Shown here: in pieces, positions 19,061 to 26,750 of the stretch
How the letters are laid out: each line of letters opens with the position of its first letter
How positions within the stretch are numbered: position 1 is the stretch's first letter
Source of the DNA: Streptomyces qaidamensis
GTDB lineage: Bacteria; Actinomycetota; Actinomycetes; Streptomycetales; Streptomycetaceae
Direction: 5' to 3'
Assembly (NCBI RefSeq): GCF_001611795.1
Contig: NZ_CP015098.1
Location: forward strand, 4,960,001-5,024,000
DNA: 64,000 nucleotides
The notes under the pieces: model-generated
Told to the model about the DNA's origin: nothing
Seen by the model: only the letters and a program-made list of their open reading frames with translations
Databases searched by the model: none
Program-made: the position numbers and the translations under genes

Positions 19061-19867
19061 GTGACTGCACGGACCGGCTTGCTGGAGGGAAGGACCATCC
19101 TGGTCACGGGCGTTCTCACGGACCGCTCGATCGCCTTCCACGTAGCCCGCACAGCCCAGGAAGAGGGAGCCCGCGTCATCCTCACGGGATACGGCCGGCT
19201 CTCCCTGGTCGAGCGGATGGCCAGACGGCTGCCGGAACCCGCCCCGGTCATCGAACTCGACGTCACCGACGACGAGCACCTGGCCACGCTGGAGAGCAGG
19301 ATCCGCGAACACGCCGATCACCTCGACGGGGTGCTGCACGCGGTTGCGTACGCACCCCCCGGCGCGCTGGGAGGCAGCTTCCTCAGCACGACACGGCAGG
19401 ACGCCACGACCGCGTTCGAGGTGTCCACGCTCTCCCTGCAGTCGCTGACCACCGCGCTGCTCCCGCTCCTGCGCAGGGGATCCTCCGTGGTCGGACTCGA
19501 CTTCGATTCCCGCCAGGTGTGGGCGGGGTACGACTGGATGGGCGTGGCCAAGGCGGGCCTGGAGGCGTGCGCACGCTACCTCGCGGCGTATCTCGGGGAG
19601 CGGGGCGTCCGGGTCAACCTTGTGGCGGCCGGACCGCTGCAGACACCGGCCGGCCGTGCCACCTACGAAGAGGACACGGACCCGGCCCAGGCGGAGAAGG
19701 AGTGGGACCTCAGAGCCCCACTGGGGTGGCAGGCCACGGACTTCGAGCCGGTGGCGAGGGCGTGCGCGGTGCTCCTGTCGGACTGGCTGCCCTCGACCAC
19801 CGGGGAGATCCTGCACGTCGACGGAGGAGTCCACGCGATCGGGGACGGTGGGATCCGTGGACACTGA
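19061..19867 (+). CDS. FabI-like enoyl-ACP reductase (SDR superfamily)
   Basis: A 268-residue reductase of the FabI/InhA branch. It starts at GTG 19061 behind GAAAGGTGG. The N-terminal segment ILVTGVLTDRSIAFHVA corresponds to the FabI cofactor signature. The active-site pattern YDWMGVAK has the Tyr-x6-Lys spacing characteristic of FabI rather than ordinary SDRs. It would reduce a 2-enoyl thioester with NAD(P)H. As a second copy inside a biosynthetic cluster it is either part of precursor chain building or, if the product inhibits fatty-acid synthesis, a self-resistance copy. Both are inference. Confidence 0.85.
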   Translation: MTARTGLLEGRTILVTGVLTDRSIAFHVARTAQEEGARVILTGYGRLSLVERMARRLPEPAPVIELDVTDDEHLATLESRIREHADHLDGVLHAVAYAPPGALGGSFLSTTRQDATTAFEVSTLSLQSLTTALLPLLRRGSSVVGLDFDSRQVWAGYDWMGVAKAGLEACARYLAAYLGERGVRVNLVAAGPLQTPAGRATYEEDTDPAQAEKEWDLRAPLGWQATDFEPVARACAVLLSDWLPSTTGEILHVDGGVHAIGDGGIRGH

Positions 19868-21104
19868 GCTGGCGCCCGAGGCCGAGGCCGAGGCCGCGAC
19901 CGAGGCCTCGGCCTCGGCCTCGGCTGAGACCGACTCCGACTCCGACTCCGACTCCGACGCTGATGCCGATGCACAGGCACCGGCCCTGGTGGGGCCCGTC
20001 GAGATGACCGGCGACCTGATCGCGGAGTTCGCCGACGCCATCGGCGACCCCCATCCGGCGTACCGCTGCGCGGAGGCGGCCCGTGAACTGGGATACCCGG
20101 ACGTCATCGCACCACCCACGTTCGCCGTCCGGCTGGCAGCCCGGGCCGAGGCGGCGGTCGTAGCGCGACACCCGCTCGGCTACGACTACACGTCGGCCGT
20201 ACACCTCTCCCAGGAGTACCGCCACATCCGTCCGATCAGGAGAGGCGACGTGCTCATGGCCCGGGCCCGGCTGGTCAGGGCGCGACGGGCGATGGGAGGG
20301 GGGCTGATATCGGTGGAGGTGGCGATCGAGACGCAGGACGGGACAGCTGTCACGGTGTCCACCGCCCAGATGCTGTCCACCCACCCGGTGGCCGAGCCGG
20401 CGGCCGCCGACACCGAGGAGCGCGCGTACGGGGCGCTGGCCGACCTCATCGGCCAGGACTCCTTCGTGTGCCTGGGCGCCAGGGCGGCCCTGAAGCGGAA
20501 CACGATCTCGCACCGGCACTGCGGAGAACTGGGACGTGCGGACGCCGCCGGCAGGACCCTGGAGGGACTCCACGACTTCCTTGAGTCACTCGAACCCGGT
20601 GAACGGAGCTACGCGTCGTTCGTGGCGACGTTCGACAGCCTTCCCGACACGTCGGAGCGGGCCTTCGAGGACGCGATGTGGCGCCACCTGCAGGACATGC
20701 ACGACCGGGACAGCAGACACCACCCCTGGTCCACCCAGTACGCCTCGGACCCCTCTTCACCCCGATTCGCCTTCTCCGTCGGCGGCCACCCCTTCTTCGT
20801 GGTGGGTCTCCACCCCGGCACGTCCCGTCCGAGCCGGCGCTTCACCATGCCGGCGCTGGTATTCAACTCCCACCTGCAGTTCAACGCGATGGGACGCACC
20901 TTCTTCAAGATGCGCAAGAAGATCCGGCAAAGGGACCACGACCTCAACGGATCCATGAACCCGAGCCTGGCCACGTACCGATCAGAGGCACGCCACTACA
21001 GCGGCCGGATGACCGAGCCGGAGTGGGGCTGCCCCTTCACCGCCCGACCCACCGCGCCCGAAACCACTCAGGGACCCGACCCATTCCCTGGATCAGGTCC
21101 CTGA
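19857..21104 (+). CDS. MaoC-type dehydratase fused to YqcI/YcgG heme N-oxygenase domain
   Basis: About 415 residues from GTG 19857, which overlaps the preceding stop. The first 45 or so residues are an Ala/Glu then Asp/Ser repeat, and ATG 20004 after it could be the real start. Next comes a MaoC/FAS1-type dehydratase half (FADAIGDPHPAYR, APPTFAVR, YRHIRPIRRGDVL), then a C-terminal YqcI/YcgG domain: FAFSVGGHPFFVVGLHPGTS, an FNSH-LQFN segment, NPSLATYRSEARHYSG and terminal WGCPF. YqcI/YcgG proteins include heme-dependent N-hydroxylases such as GntA of guanitoxin and DcsA of cycloserine biosynthesis. I know of no characterised protein with both halves. It is the last gene of the cluster before the att site. 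Confidence 0.75.
   Translation: MDTELAPEAEAEAATEASASASAETDSDSDSDSDADADAQAPALVGPVEMTGDLIAEFADAIGDPHPAYRCAEAARELGYPDVIAPPTFAVRLAARAEAAVVARHPLGYDYTSAVHLSQEYRHIRPIRRGDVLMARARLVRARRAMGGGLISVEVAIETQDGTAVTVSTAQMLSTHPVAEPAAADTEERAYGALADLIGQDSFVCLGARAALKRNTISHRHCGELGRADAAGRTLEGLHDFLESLEPGERSYASFVATFDSLPDTSERAFEDAMWRHLQDMHDRDSRHHPWSTQYASDPSSPRFAFSVGGHPFFVVGLHPGTSRPSRRFTMPALVFNSHLQFNAMGRTFFKMRKKIRQRDHDLNGSMNPSLATYRSEARHYSGRMTEPEWGCPFTARPTAPETTQGPDPFPGSGP
19871..19978 (+). repeat. low-complexity codon repeat at start of the MaoC/YqcI gene
   Basis: Runs of GAGGCC, TCGGCC and GACTCC hexanucleotides encode alternating Glu/Ala, Ser/Ala and Asp/Ser residues. The tract is slippage-prone and lies between two candidate start codons (GTG 19857, ATG 20004). 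Confidence 0.8.
21068..21104. terminator. hairpin at cluster 3' end / original tRNA-Pro downstream side
   Basis: Inverted repeat TCAGGGACC / GGTCCCTGA (21068-21076 and 21096-21104) covers the last codons of the MaoC/YqcI gene. It lies just outside the left att core, so before integration it may have terminated the tRNA-Pro transcript from the other strand. Confidence 0.45.
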
Positions 21105-21118
21105 CTTGGTACTTCACT

Positions 21119-21161
21119 GTCGGGGTGGCGGGATTTGAACCCACGACCTCTTCGTCCCGAA
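21119..21161 (-). repeat. attL: 43-bp tRNA-Pro 3'-end core, copy A
   Basis: Identical over 43 bp to positions 33792-33834 and 51993-52035. It contains the tRNA-Pro sequence from the anticodon loop to the 3' end but has no 5' half here, so it is not a functional tRNA. It marks the chromosome/element-1 boundary. Confidence 0.93.
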
Positions 21162-21259
21162 GCAACTCGGAATACTCACTGTCCTTGAGCTGGTGCATCC
21201 TGCACCTGCGCTGATGGTCCGCAGACGTCCACGCTTGTTCGCGGCCGTGTGTCGTCGTT

Positions 21260-21276
21260 GTCACGCAGTTAGACAC
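21260..21276 (+). repeat. candidate integrase arm site, element 1 left
   Basis: GTCACGCAGTTAGACAC matches, with one mismatch, the sequence at 33716-33732 just inside the right end of element 1. Placement at both ends suggests arm-type integrase or accessory-factor binding sites. Confidence 0.45.
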
Positions 21277-21325
21277 TCACCGGGGACAGGTTCATGTTCG
21301 TCCAAGCCTGACTCTCGGTACGCCG

Positions 21326-21970
21326 CTAGGCGGGGCTTCCGTTCCAGTCGTCCAGATGGTCACGCGCTACGTCTAGGAACTCTGCGATCGCAGTCGAAGC
21401 AGCTCCGATGGAGGCTGCTACCTCGCGGTACCGGATCAGGGGGCCTTCCGTCATGATCACGAGATTGTCGCTGTCTACTGACATGAAGGGGCTGCTTTGG
21501 ACCAGCCCGACGTAGCTCTCCAGGTCACCCAGCGCGTTCCCACACTTCTCAAGGACTGCATACGCCTCTTCGGCGACGACCTTTGGGCCGGCGAGTCGTA
21601 CGCGGATCGCGGCATCGCCCATCGGATCGAGTTGAGCCAGAGGGTCCTGTAGGGATGGGATGGCACCGCGGCGCTCGTCTTCCCCGATGCTTTGGCTGTA
21701 CGCCCCGACTGAGTTGGCGGCGTCTTGTATCTGACTTACCGCTATGCGAGCAGCCTTGGCGAACTCCTGATACGAGTCCATCCGTGTCTGCCGAACGGAC
21801 ATGCCGTAGGCATCGGCTCCTGATTTCGCGGCAGCACCTACGGATCCTCGACTGGCGAAACGGGCGGCGGTAACGGCGGCCACTCCTCCCACCAGGGCGC
21901 CAGCCACGCCAGCAATGGCGGCGATGAAGGCTGTGTTAATGGCCTCAGCGGCAAGTTGAATGGCTATCAC
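21326..21970 (-). CDS. hypothetical protein with N-terminal membrane segment
   Basis: About 214 residues on the minus strand. I do not recognise a family. The N-terminus (IQLAAEAINTAFIAAIAGVA and the Gly/Ala-rich continuation) is one long hydrophobic helix, and the rest is soluble and helix-rich with scattered Asp/Glu. GTG 21970 with GGAG seven bases upstream was preferred to the ATG at 22090, whose extra residues look non-coding. It is the first gene inside element 1 and is read toward the attL core, alone on its strand. Confidence 0.5.
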   Translation of the reverse strand: MIAIQLAAEAINTAFIAAIAGVAGALVGGVAAVTAARFASRGSVGAAAKSGADAYGMSVRQTRMDSYQEFAKAARIAVSQIQDAANSVGAYSQSIGEDERRGAIPSLQDPLAQLDPMGDAAIRVRLAGPKVVAEEAYAVLEKCGNALGDLESYVGLVQSSPFMSVDSDNLVIMTEGPLIRYREVAASIGAASTAIAEFLDVARDHLDDWNGSPA

Positions 21971-22254
21971 AGTCTGGCTCCAGTGCCCTGAGGTGCTCCT
22001 ATGTGTGCGAAGCGCACGGTACAGCCGCACTCCGTCCCCCGTAGAGGGCGTGATCTCGCCACTCAGGCTCAGATGGCCGCACGTTCTCATCCGTAGCTCT
22101 ATGTGGATCAGTCAGTGAGGGGGCAGACCGGTCGCTGCACGGCCTCGGAGGACTGCTACGCGACAGAGACGGTTGCTGTGGTTGCGGTACTGCGCTGCTG
22201 TACAGGTTGCCGACATGGCCGGTGCTCCACATCACGTCGCCTACTCTCTGGACC

Positions 22255-22608
22255 ATGGATGCCTCGGAGTCCTTTCGCGCAGCGGTCAGGGCGCGTGCGA
22301 CGGCCATGCTGGACAGCGACACTTCGCCGTACGAACAGGCTCTGGAGATCTTGGGTCTTGCCAGTGGCGGGGCACCGGTGGGCAACGGCGATGAAGCCCT
22401 GTGTTCGCTCGCACTCATATGGGGCGAGCTGACTGATCGGGTCGAGCTTAGGCCTGAGGAAACGGATCAAGCCGAGACGTATATGGTCACTGCCGCCCGT
22501 GAGTGGCTGATCGTCGAGGGCGACCGAGTGGCAGAGGCCGAGTACCTCGACCGTTGGCTTCACGACATCCTTGGGTACGAGCGTCCGGCTCCCAGTACGC
22601 GATCTTGA
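22255..22608 (+). CDS. hypothetical small acidic protein
   Basis: 117 residues, acidic, probably helical (ESFRAAVRARATAMLDSD near the start; EEWL/EYLDRWLHDILGY-like C-terminus). No recognisable domain. ATG 22255 was chosen over an upstream in-frame start because the core begins there. Codon use is Streptomyces-like, so it is probably real, but its role is unknown. Confidence 0.5.
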   Translation: MDASESFRAAVRARATAMLDSDTSPYEQALEILGLASGGAPVGNGDEALCSLALIWGELTDRVELRPEETDQAETYMVTAAREWLIVEGDRVAEAEYLDRWLHDILGYERPAPSTRS

Positions 22609-22626
22609 AAGCCGTCGCGGCAGCGA

Positions 22627-22658
22627 TGTCACCGTGGTTTCAAATCCCACCGCCTCTG
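22627..22658 (+). other. tRNA 3'-end-like fragment
   Basis: GTGGTTTCAAATCCCACCG followed by CCTCTGCC resembles a tRNA T-arm (one mismatched stem pair) and acceptor 3' strand. No matching 5' half is visible upstream. It could be a scar of another tRNA-targeting element. Confidence 0.35.
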
Positions 22659-22736
22659 CCCGATGAGCAGTGAGAACGCCCCCTGACCTCGGGTTTTGGT
22701 CGGGGGCCGTCTGCTTGCCGGGCCTCTCTGGCTTCC

Positions 22737-22783
22737 CGGTCTTCCCCGTGGTTTCCCGTTCGATCGGGCACGGCTGGGGCACA
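22737..22783 (+). repeat. 47-bp element-1 repeat, copy S1
   Basis: Aligns without gaps to S2 (25962) and S3 (28411). The left part CGGT-TTCCCCGTGG is followed by two TGGCACG-like heptamers 10 bp apart, here GGGCACG and GGGCACA. It lies 63 nt upstream of the small ORF at 22847. Confidence 0.7.
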
Positions 22784-22922
22784 GCCTCAGCAGACGGTGT
22801 CGGTGGTCCTCGATACGCTCCCGAGACCTTCGAACGGGGAGTTGAGATGGCGAGCTGGCTAGCGACGTTGGTGGCGGCTCTTATCGGTGGCATGAGCGGT
22901 GGTTTCTTGGCGCCCTGGGCTA

Positions 22923-23808
22923 AGAGGTCCTAACAGAAGCCGTTGATCATGTGACTGTCGGTTTGGTTGCTCGTTGGTCTGGTCGTGGGGAAGAGGGAGT
23001 CGCGTCCGTGGATTGTCTCGGACGAACTGTGCTCGCTGATCGAGCCGTTGCTGCCCAAGCCGGGTCCGAAGCTGGTCGAGGGCAGGCCGCGGGTCCCGGA
23101 CCGGCAGGCCTTGTGCGGGATCCCGTTCGTGCTGCACACCGGCATCCAGTGGGAGTACCTGCCGCAGGAGCTGGGCTTTGGCTCGGGGATGACGTGCTGG
23201 CGGCGCCTGGCCGCCTTGAACGAGGCCGGCGTCTGGGACGAACTGCACCTGGTGCTGCTGAAGAAGCTGCGGGCGGCGAAGAAGCTCGACTGGTCGCGGG
23301 CGGTGATCGACTCCTCTCATGTCCGGGCGGCCCGCAGAGGCCCAAAAGCGGTCCCAGCCCGGTCGACCGCGCACGTCCGGGCAGCAAGCATCACGTCCTC
23401 ACCGACGGCCAGGGCATCCCGCTCGCGGTGTCGCTGACCGGCGGCAACCGCAACGACGTCACCCAGCTGCTGCCCTTGCTCGACAAGGTCCCGGCAGTCG
23501 CCGGTGTCGTCGGCCGCCCGCGCCGGCGCCCTGATGCCCTGCTCGCTGACCGGGGCTACGACCACGACAAGTACCGACGCCTTGTCCAAGCGCGAGGCAT
23601 CACCCCAGTGATCGCCGAACGAGGCCAGGAACACGGCTCCGGCCTGGGCGTCTTCCGTTGGGTGGTCGAGCGGACATCGCCTGGCTGCACGGCTTCCGCC
23701 GCCTGCGCATCCGCTGGGAACGACGCGACGACATCCACGAAGCCTTCCTCGGCCTCGCCACCTGCCTGATCATCCACCGCCACGTCCAACGCCTTTGTTA
23801 GGACCACT
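22923..23808 (+). mobile_element. IS5-family insertion sequence, 886 bp
   Basis: Ends are AGAGGTCCTAACA (left) and the complement of AGTGGTCCTAACA (right), flanked by TA at 22921-22922 and 23809-23810, which fits the two-base TA target duplication of the IS427-type group. It encodes one transposase in shifted frames. Confidence 0.82.
22985..23801 (+). pseudogene. IS5-family transposase, programmed -1 shift plus an extra frameshift
   Basis: GTG 22985 starts a DDE transposase (VGKRESRPWIVSDELC; EYLPQELGFGSGMTCWRRLA). The first frame moves by -1 at CCCAAAAG (23341-23348), a frameshift signal common in this group, continuing as SGPSPVDRARPGSKHH with DGQGIPLAVSLTGGNRND and LLADRGYDHDKYRRL. A second shift near 23670, inside VVERT, looks like a one-base deletion; the true C-terminus (AWLHGFRRLRIRWERRDD) resumes in the next frame to TAG 23801. 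The first shift may be functional, the second is probably inactivating. Confidence 0.75.
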
Positions 23809-23881
23809 TAGCAGATGCGGGCCCGCTGTCGCGGTCACACTCTTGGTCACCGGTCGGATCGGCAGCTATCCGTTGCTCTAG

Positions 23882-24527
23882 TTGCAGAACCGCTGCCGTA
23901 CGCCTTCATTGCTGTCCCGAGTGCTATCACTGTCGTCATCGCACACGTCTCCGGAGGGCCCTTGAGTCCTGGAGAAAAGCACCGGTCAGACCCTTATAAA
24001 CCCACGATGGCCCGAGGCTCGTCCACGGATAGTCCACGCTGACCGCGTACATCACTGTGCGTGAAGGTCCCCGGGCCCCTGCCACTGCGGGAGCGCCGTG
24101 GCAAACCCATAGTCCTTGGCAACCTGCTCAAGCTCGCGCCCTCTGACCTGCGCCCCTGCAATCGATCCTGTGCTGTCCCCTGCGTCCGTTCCGGCGGTCG
24201 TCAGCCGGGCAACTCGCGGAGGGACGGTGCTGATCCGCATCTTCGTACGCTCCATCTCCCCTTGGTCTGAATTAGGCGAATCGACCGGAACAGTCCCGGG
24301 TGGTCAGACGTCGTCCGGAGCGGTTGCGGTGGAGTCAGATACGCGAGCGTGACCGTCATCACCTGAGCTGATCAGAATACGCTCCGGCTGGGGCCGCCGC
24401 CCTGTCCGCGGATGGCTCAAGTGACCAAGAATTGCCCGCCGCGGTCGCATCTGCAGGCTAGATGGCTCCACCGCAGTCCGAAATCCCTAACTGCGGTACA
24501 GTGATGGGGGGTTCTCGGTCACCTCAG
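23882..24527. other. 646-bp stretch without a convincing gene
   Basis: Only short overlapping reading frames without start signals or protein-like composition are present on either strand. It separates the IS5-disrupted gene from the DndB-like gene, and its right end supplies the promoter of the latter. Confidence 0.6.
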
Positions 24528-24557
24528 TTGACGTCCTGACGGTATGTCCGCTAGCGT
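24528..24557 (+). promoter_or_regulatory. candidate promoter of the DndB-like gene
   Basis: TTGACG and TAGCGT separated by 18 bp, about 55 bp upstream of ATG 24611. This fits a sigma-HrdB-type promoter. Position and match only. Confidence 0.4.
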
Positions 24558-24610
24558 CATCGCACGTGACGGTGCGTCAAAGTGACGCCCGTGGGGTGGG
24601 GAGTTTGAGC

Positions 24611-25837
24611 ATGCCGACGTCTTTGAAGCCGGTGACCACCGGCCTGCCCGTCGACCTTCGAGAGATCCGCAAGGGGGTCATGGCGAACGGTGTCATTGAC
24701 TGTGAAAACCTCCTGGCGATCGTCAACGATCCCCAGGAGGTCGAGGACGCCACCAAGCGCGCACAGAAGGCCGGTCAGCCGATCAGCGAGTATGCCCGCA
24801 CGCGCGCCGAGATCCAGCGGCTCTTGGGTACTGCGGGCAGCAAGAAGGCCAAGAACGTCGGCGAGTACGCCGACTACATTGCGGCCGGCCTGCGAGGGGA
24901 CTACGACGACGCTTGGTCGCTGCCGCAGATCACCCTGTGGTCGCCGCGCCCGCTGATCATCTCTGAGGACGGCTCGTCGGCCCTGCCGATCAAGGACGGC
25001 CTCTACGCTCTCGACAGCGAGACCCAGGTCACCGCCTGGCACCGGATCAAGAAGCACCCGGGCGCGTATGGCCTGGAGGACTGCGACTTCGGCGCGATCC
25101 CGCTGTCGTTCGAGATCTTCCACGGCATCAGCGTGATGGCGGCCCGCCAGATCTTCCACGACCGTAACCTGAAGGGCGTTCCGGTCGACAAGTCCCTGGC
25201 CATGTCCATGGACGGCCGCGACTTCGGCACCACCGTGACGCGCAAGCTGATGGAGTCGCTGAAGGTGCCGGCCGGGGAGACCACGGTTCCGCTGTCCAGC
25301 CTGATCCTCACCGGCAAGCGCCAGGTGTCGGACAAGGCCCCGGAGTGGATGACGATGTCGGTCCTGCGGACCCTCATCGCCACGGCCATGCTCGGCAAGG
25401 CCGGTATCCACGCCGCGTCGACCGGCATCGAGCATGAGGACATCCCCGCCAACGAGAGCGGCGACCGACCGGACAAGGTGATCGTTCAGCGTGAGGTCAT
25501 GGAGACGGTGGGCGCGTTTCTCCAGGAGAACGCCGCGCTCTTCCACGCCAAGACTGCCGTCACCGCCCCCGCCGTCGTGGCCGGCCTCGGCGCGACCATG
25601 AACCGCACCATGTCTTGGAGCGCCGACCCCATGCCCGAGGGCATCACCCTGGAGCGAATGCTGGAAGGTATCCAGTGGGAGCGTGAGGCGAAGTATTGGA
25701 GCGGCATCGCGGCCAAGGTGACCGACCGGGGGGCCGTCTCCTGGGCGGGCGGTGCCCGTGACTCCGGACACAAGGTCTACGACGCGCTGAACTACCCGGA
25801 GAGCGAGACGGGTAAGCAGATCCGCGGACGGTTCTAG
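24611..25837 (+). CDS. DndB-like DGQHR-domain protein
   Basis: 408 residues. The middle resembles DndB/DGQHR proteins: a segment GAIPLSFEIFHGISVMAARQ followed by IFHDRNLKGVPVDKSLAMS and MDGRDF, matching the pattern of a modified DGQHR loop, then Phe/Asp and Lys-Ser-Leu residues. DndB regulates the dnd phosphorothioation genes. No dndACDE neighbours exist here, so it is an orphan and could be a stand-alone nucleic-acid-associated or regulatory protein. ATG 24611 has GGGGAG eight bases upstream; an upstream GTG (24566) is less likely. Monocistronic behind its own promoter. Confidence 0.55.
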   Translation: MPTSLKPVTTGLPVDLREIRKGVMANGVIDCENLLAIVNDPQEVEDATKRAQKAGQPISEYARTRAEIQRLLGTAGSKKAKNVGEYADYIAAGLRGDYDDAWSLPQITLWSPRPLIISEDGSSALPIKDGLYALDSETQVTAWHRIKKHPGAYGLEDCDFGAIPLSFEIFHGISVMAARQIFHDRNLKGVPVDKSLAMSMDGRDFGTTVTRKLMESLKVPAGETTVPLSSLILTGKRQVSDKAPEWMTMSVLRTLIATAMLGKAGIHAASTGIEHEDIPANESGDRPDKVIVQREVMETVGAFLQENAALFHAKTAVTAPAVVAGLGATMNRTMSWSADPMPEGITLERMLEGIQWEREAKYWSGIAAKVTDRGAVSWAGGARDSGHKVYDALNYPESETGKQIRGRF

Positions 25838-25961
25838 TTGTAGGTATCGGCTCCTGACCAGCGAGTTTGGGCAGGAGCCGATCTTGTTTTGGGCCTGCAG
25901 CTCGTGGCCGCGTTTCCTCTTGGACCCTCTTGTACTGACACCTTGATCACGCGGTGTTCCT

Positions 25962-26008
25962 CGGTGTTCCCCGTGGCTTCCCGCACGGCCTGGCATGGTT
26001 CTGGCACG
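25962..26008 (+). repeat. 47-bp element-1 repeat, copy S2
   Basis: CGGTGTTCCCCGTGG then TGGCATG and TGGCACG ten bases apart. It lies 85 nt upstream of the methyltransferase/HNH pair. A partial extra copy (CGGTGTTCC) precedes it directly. Confidence 0.7.
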
Positions 26009-26093
26009 TCTGCCCGGGGTGCCGCATGACTCCACACCCACTCCTCGTCTTCATGTGTCGGCCGTTGTCAGTGCGGTCCCGTAGCTTGAGGCC

Positions 26094-26750
26094 ATGGTTG
26101 GTATAGGCGAGAACTTCCCTCACCTCGACGAGTCGTCGGCGGTGGGCCAGCCCACTGAGGGCGTCCAGCCTTACTACGCGCAGCGCGCCGAATTGCTGGG
26201 GCAGAGGTACGGGAGCGTCACCTTCGAGGAAGTGCATGGCGGGGTGTTGGATCTGCTTCCGCCGACGTCGGCGAAGGTGCTCGACGTAGGTGCTGGCACT
26301 GGGCGGGACGCGGTGGCACTCGCGCGGCGCGGTTACCAGGTGTTGGCGGCGGAGCCGGTCCGTGAGCTTCGGGAGGTCGCGCAGAGCCTCAACCCGTGCG
26401 AGGACGTCCGTTGGGTCGAGGACTCGCTGCCTTCACTGTCCCACCTGCAAGGGCCTTTTGAGCTGGTGCTGCTGTCGGCTGTGTGGATGCACCTAGCGCC
26501 GGCCGAGCGTGGGCAGGCGATGGAGCGGCTGGCCACGCTCCTGACTTCGGCGGGGCTGCTGGTCGTCTCGCTTCGGCGCGGAGTCCCGCCGATAGACCGG
26601 GTGATGTTCGATGTGCCCGCGGAGGAGGTCGTGCGGGACGGGGAGCGGCATGCGCTGCAGTTGGTGCGACTGGTAGAGGAGGGCGCGGACCGCCTCGGCC
26701 GTGGCGAGGTGTGGTGGCAGACGGTTGTCCTGCGCAAGGGGGGCGAGTGA
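26094..26750 (+). CDS. class I SAM-dependent methyltransferase
   Basis: 218 residues. Motif I is VLDVGAGTGRDAVALA near 63, the motif II acidic position follows in AAEPVRELREVAQ, and LVLLSAVWMHLAPAERG corresponds to motifs IV/V. It lacks the D/N-PP-Y/F or PC motifs of DNA methylases, so it resembles small-molecule or protein methyltransferases. Its stop overlaps GTG 26747 of the HNH gene (GTGA), so the two proteins are made together. The pairing with a nuclease suggests defence; the methyl acceptor is unknown. Confidence 0.8.
   Translation: MVGIGENFPHLDESSAVGQPTEGVQPYYAQRAELLGQRYGSVTFEEVHGGVLDLLPPTSAKVLDVGAGTGRDAVALARRGYQVLAAEPVRELREVAQSLNPCEDVRWVEDSLPSLSHLQGPFELVLLSAVWMHLAPAERGQAMERLATLLTSAGLLVVSLRRGVPPIDRVMFDVPAEEVVRDGERHALQLVRLVEEGADRLGRGEVWWQTVVLRKGGE

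Larger units (their letters stand above)
22847..23881 (+). pseudogene. small membrane protein gene split by an IS5-type insertion
   Basis: ATG 22847 begins a 25-codon hydrophobic segment (MASWLATLVAALIGGMSGGF) that runs into the insertion sequence at 22923. Removing the IS and one copy of the TA duplication joins 22847-22922 to 23811-23881 in frame, giving a 48-residue protein with a second hydrophobic stretch (VAVTLLVTGRIG). Preceded by GGGGAG and by repeat S1. Function unknown. Confidence 0.5.

Noticed and set aside
21119..21161. tRNA-Pro gene at copy A (and copy B)
   Set aside because: Only the 3' half is present; no acceptor 5' strand or D-arm follows, so these are att copies.
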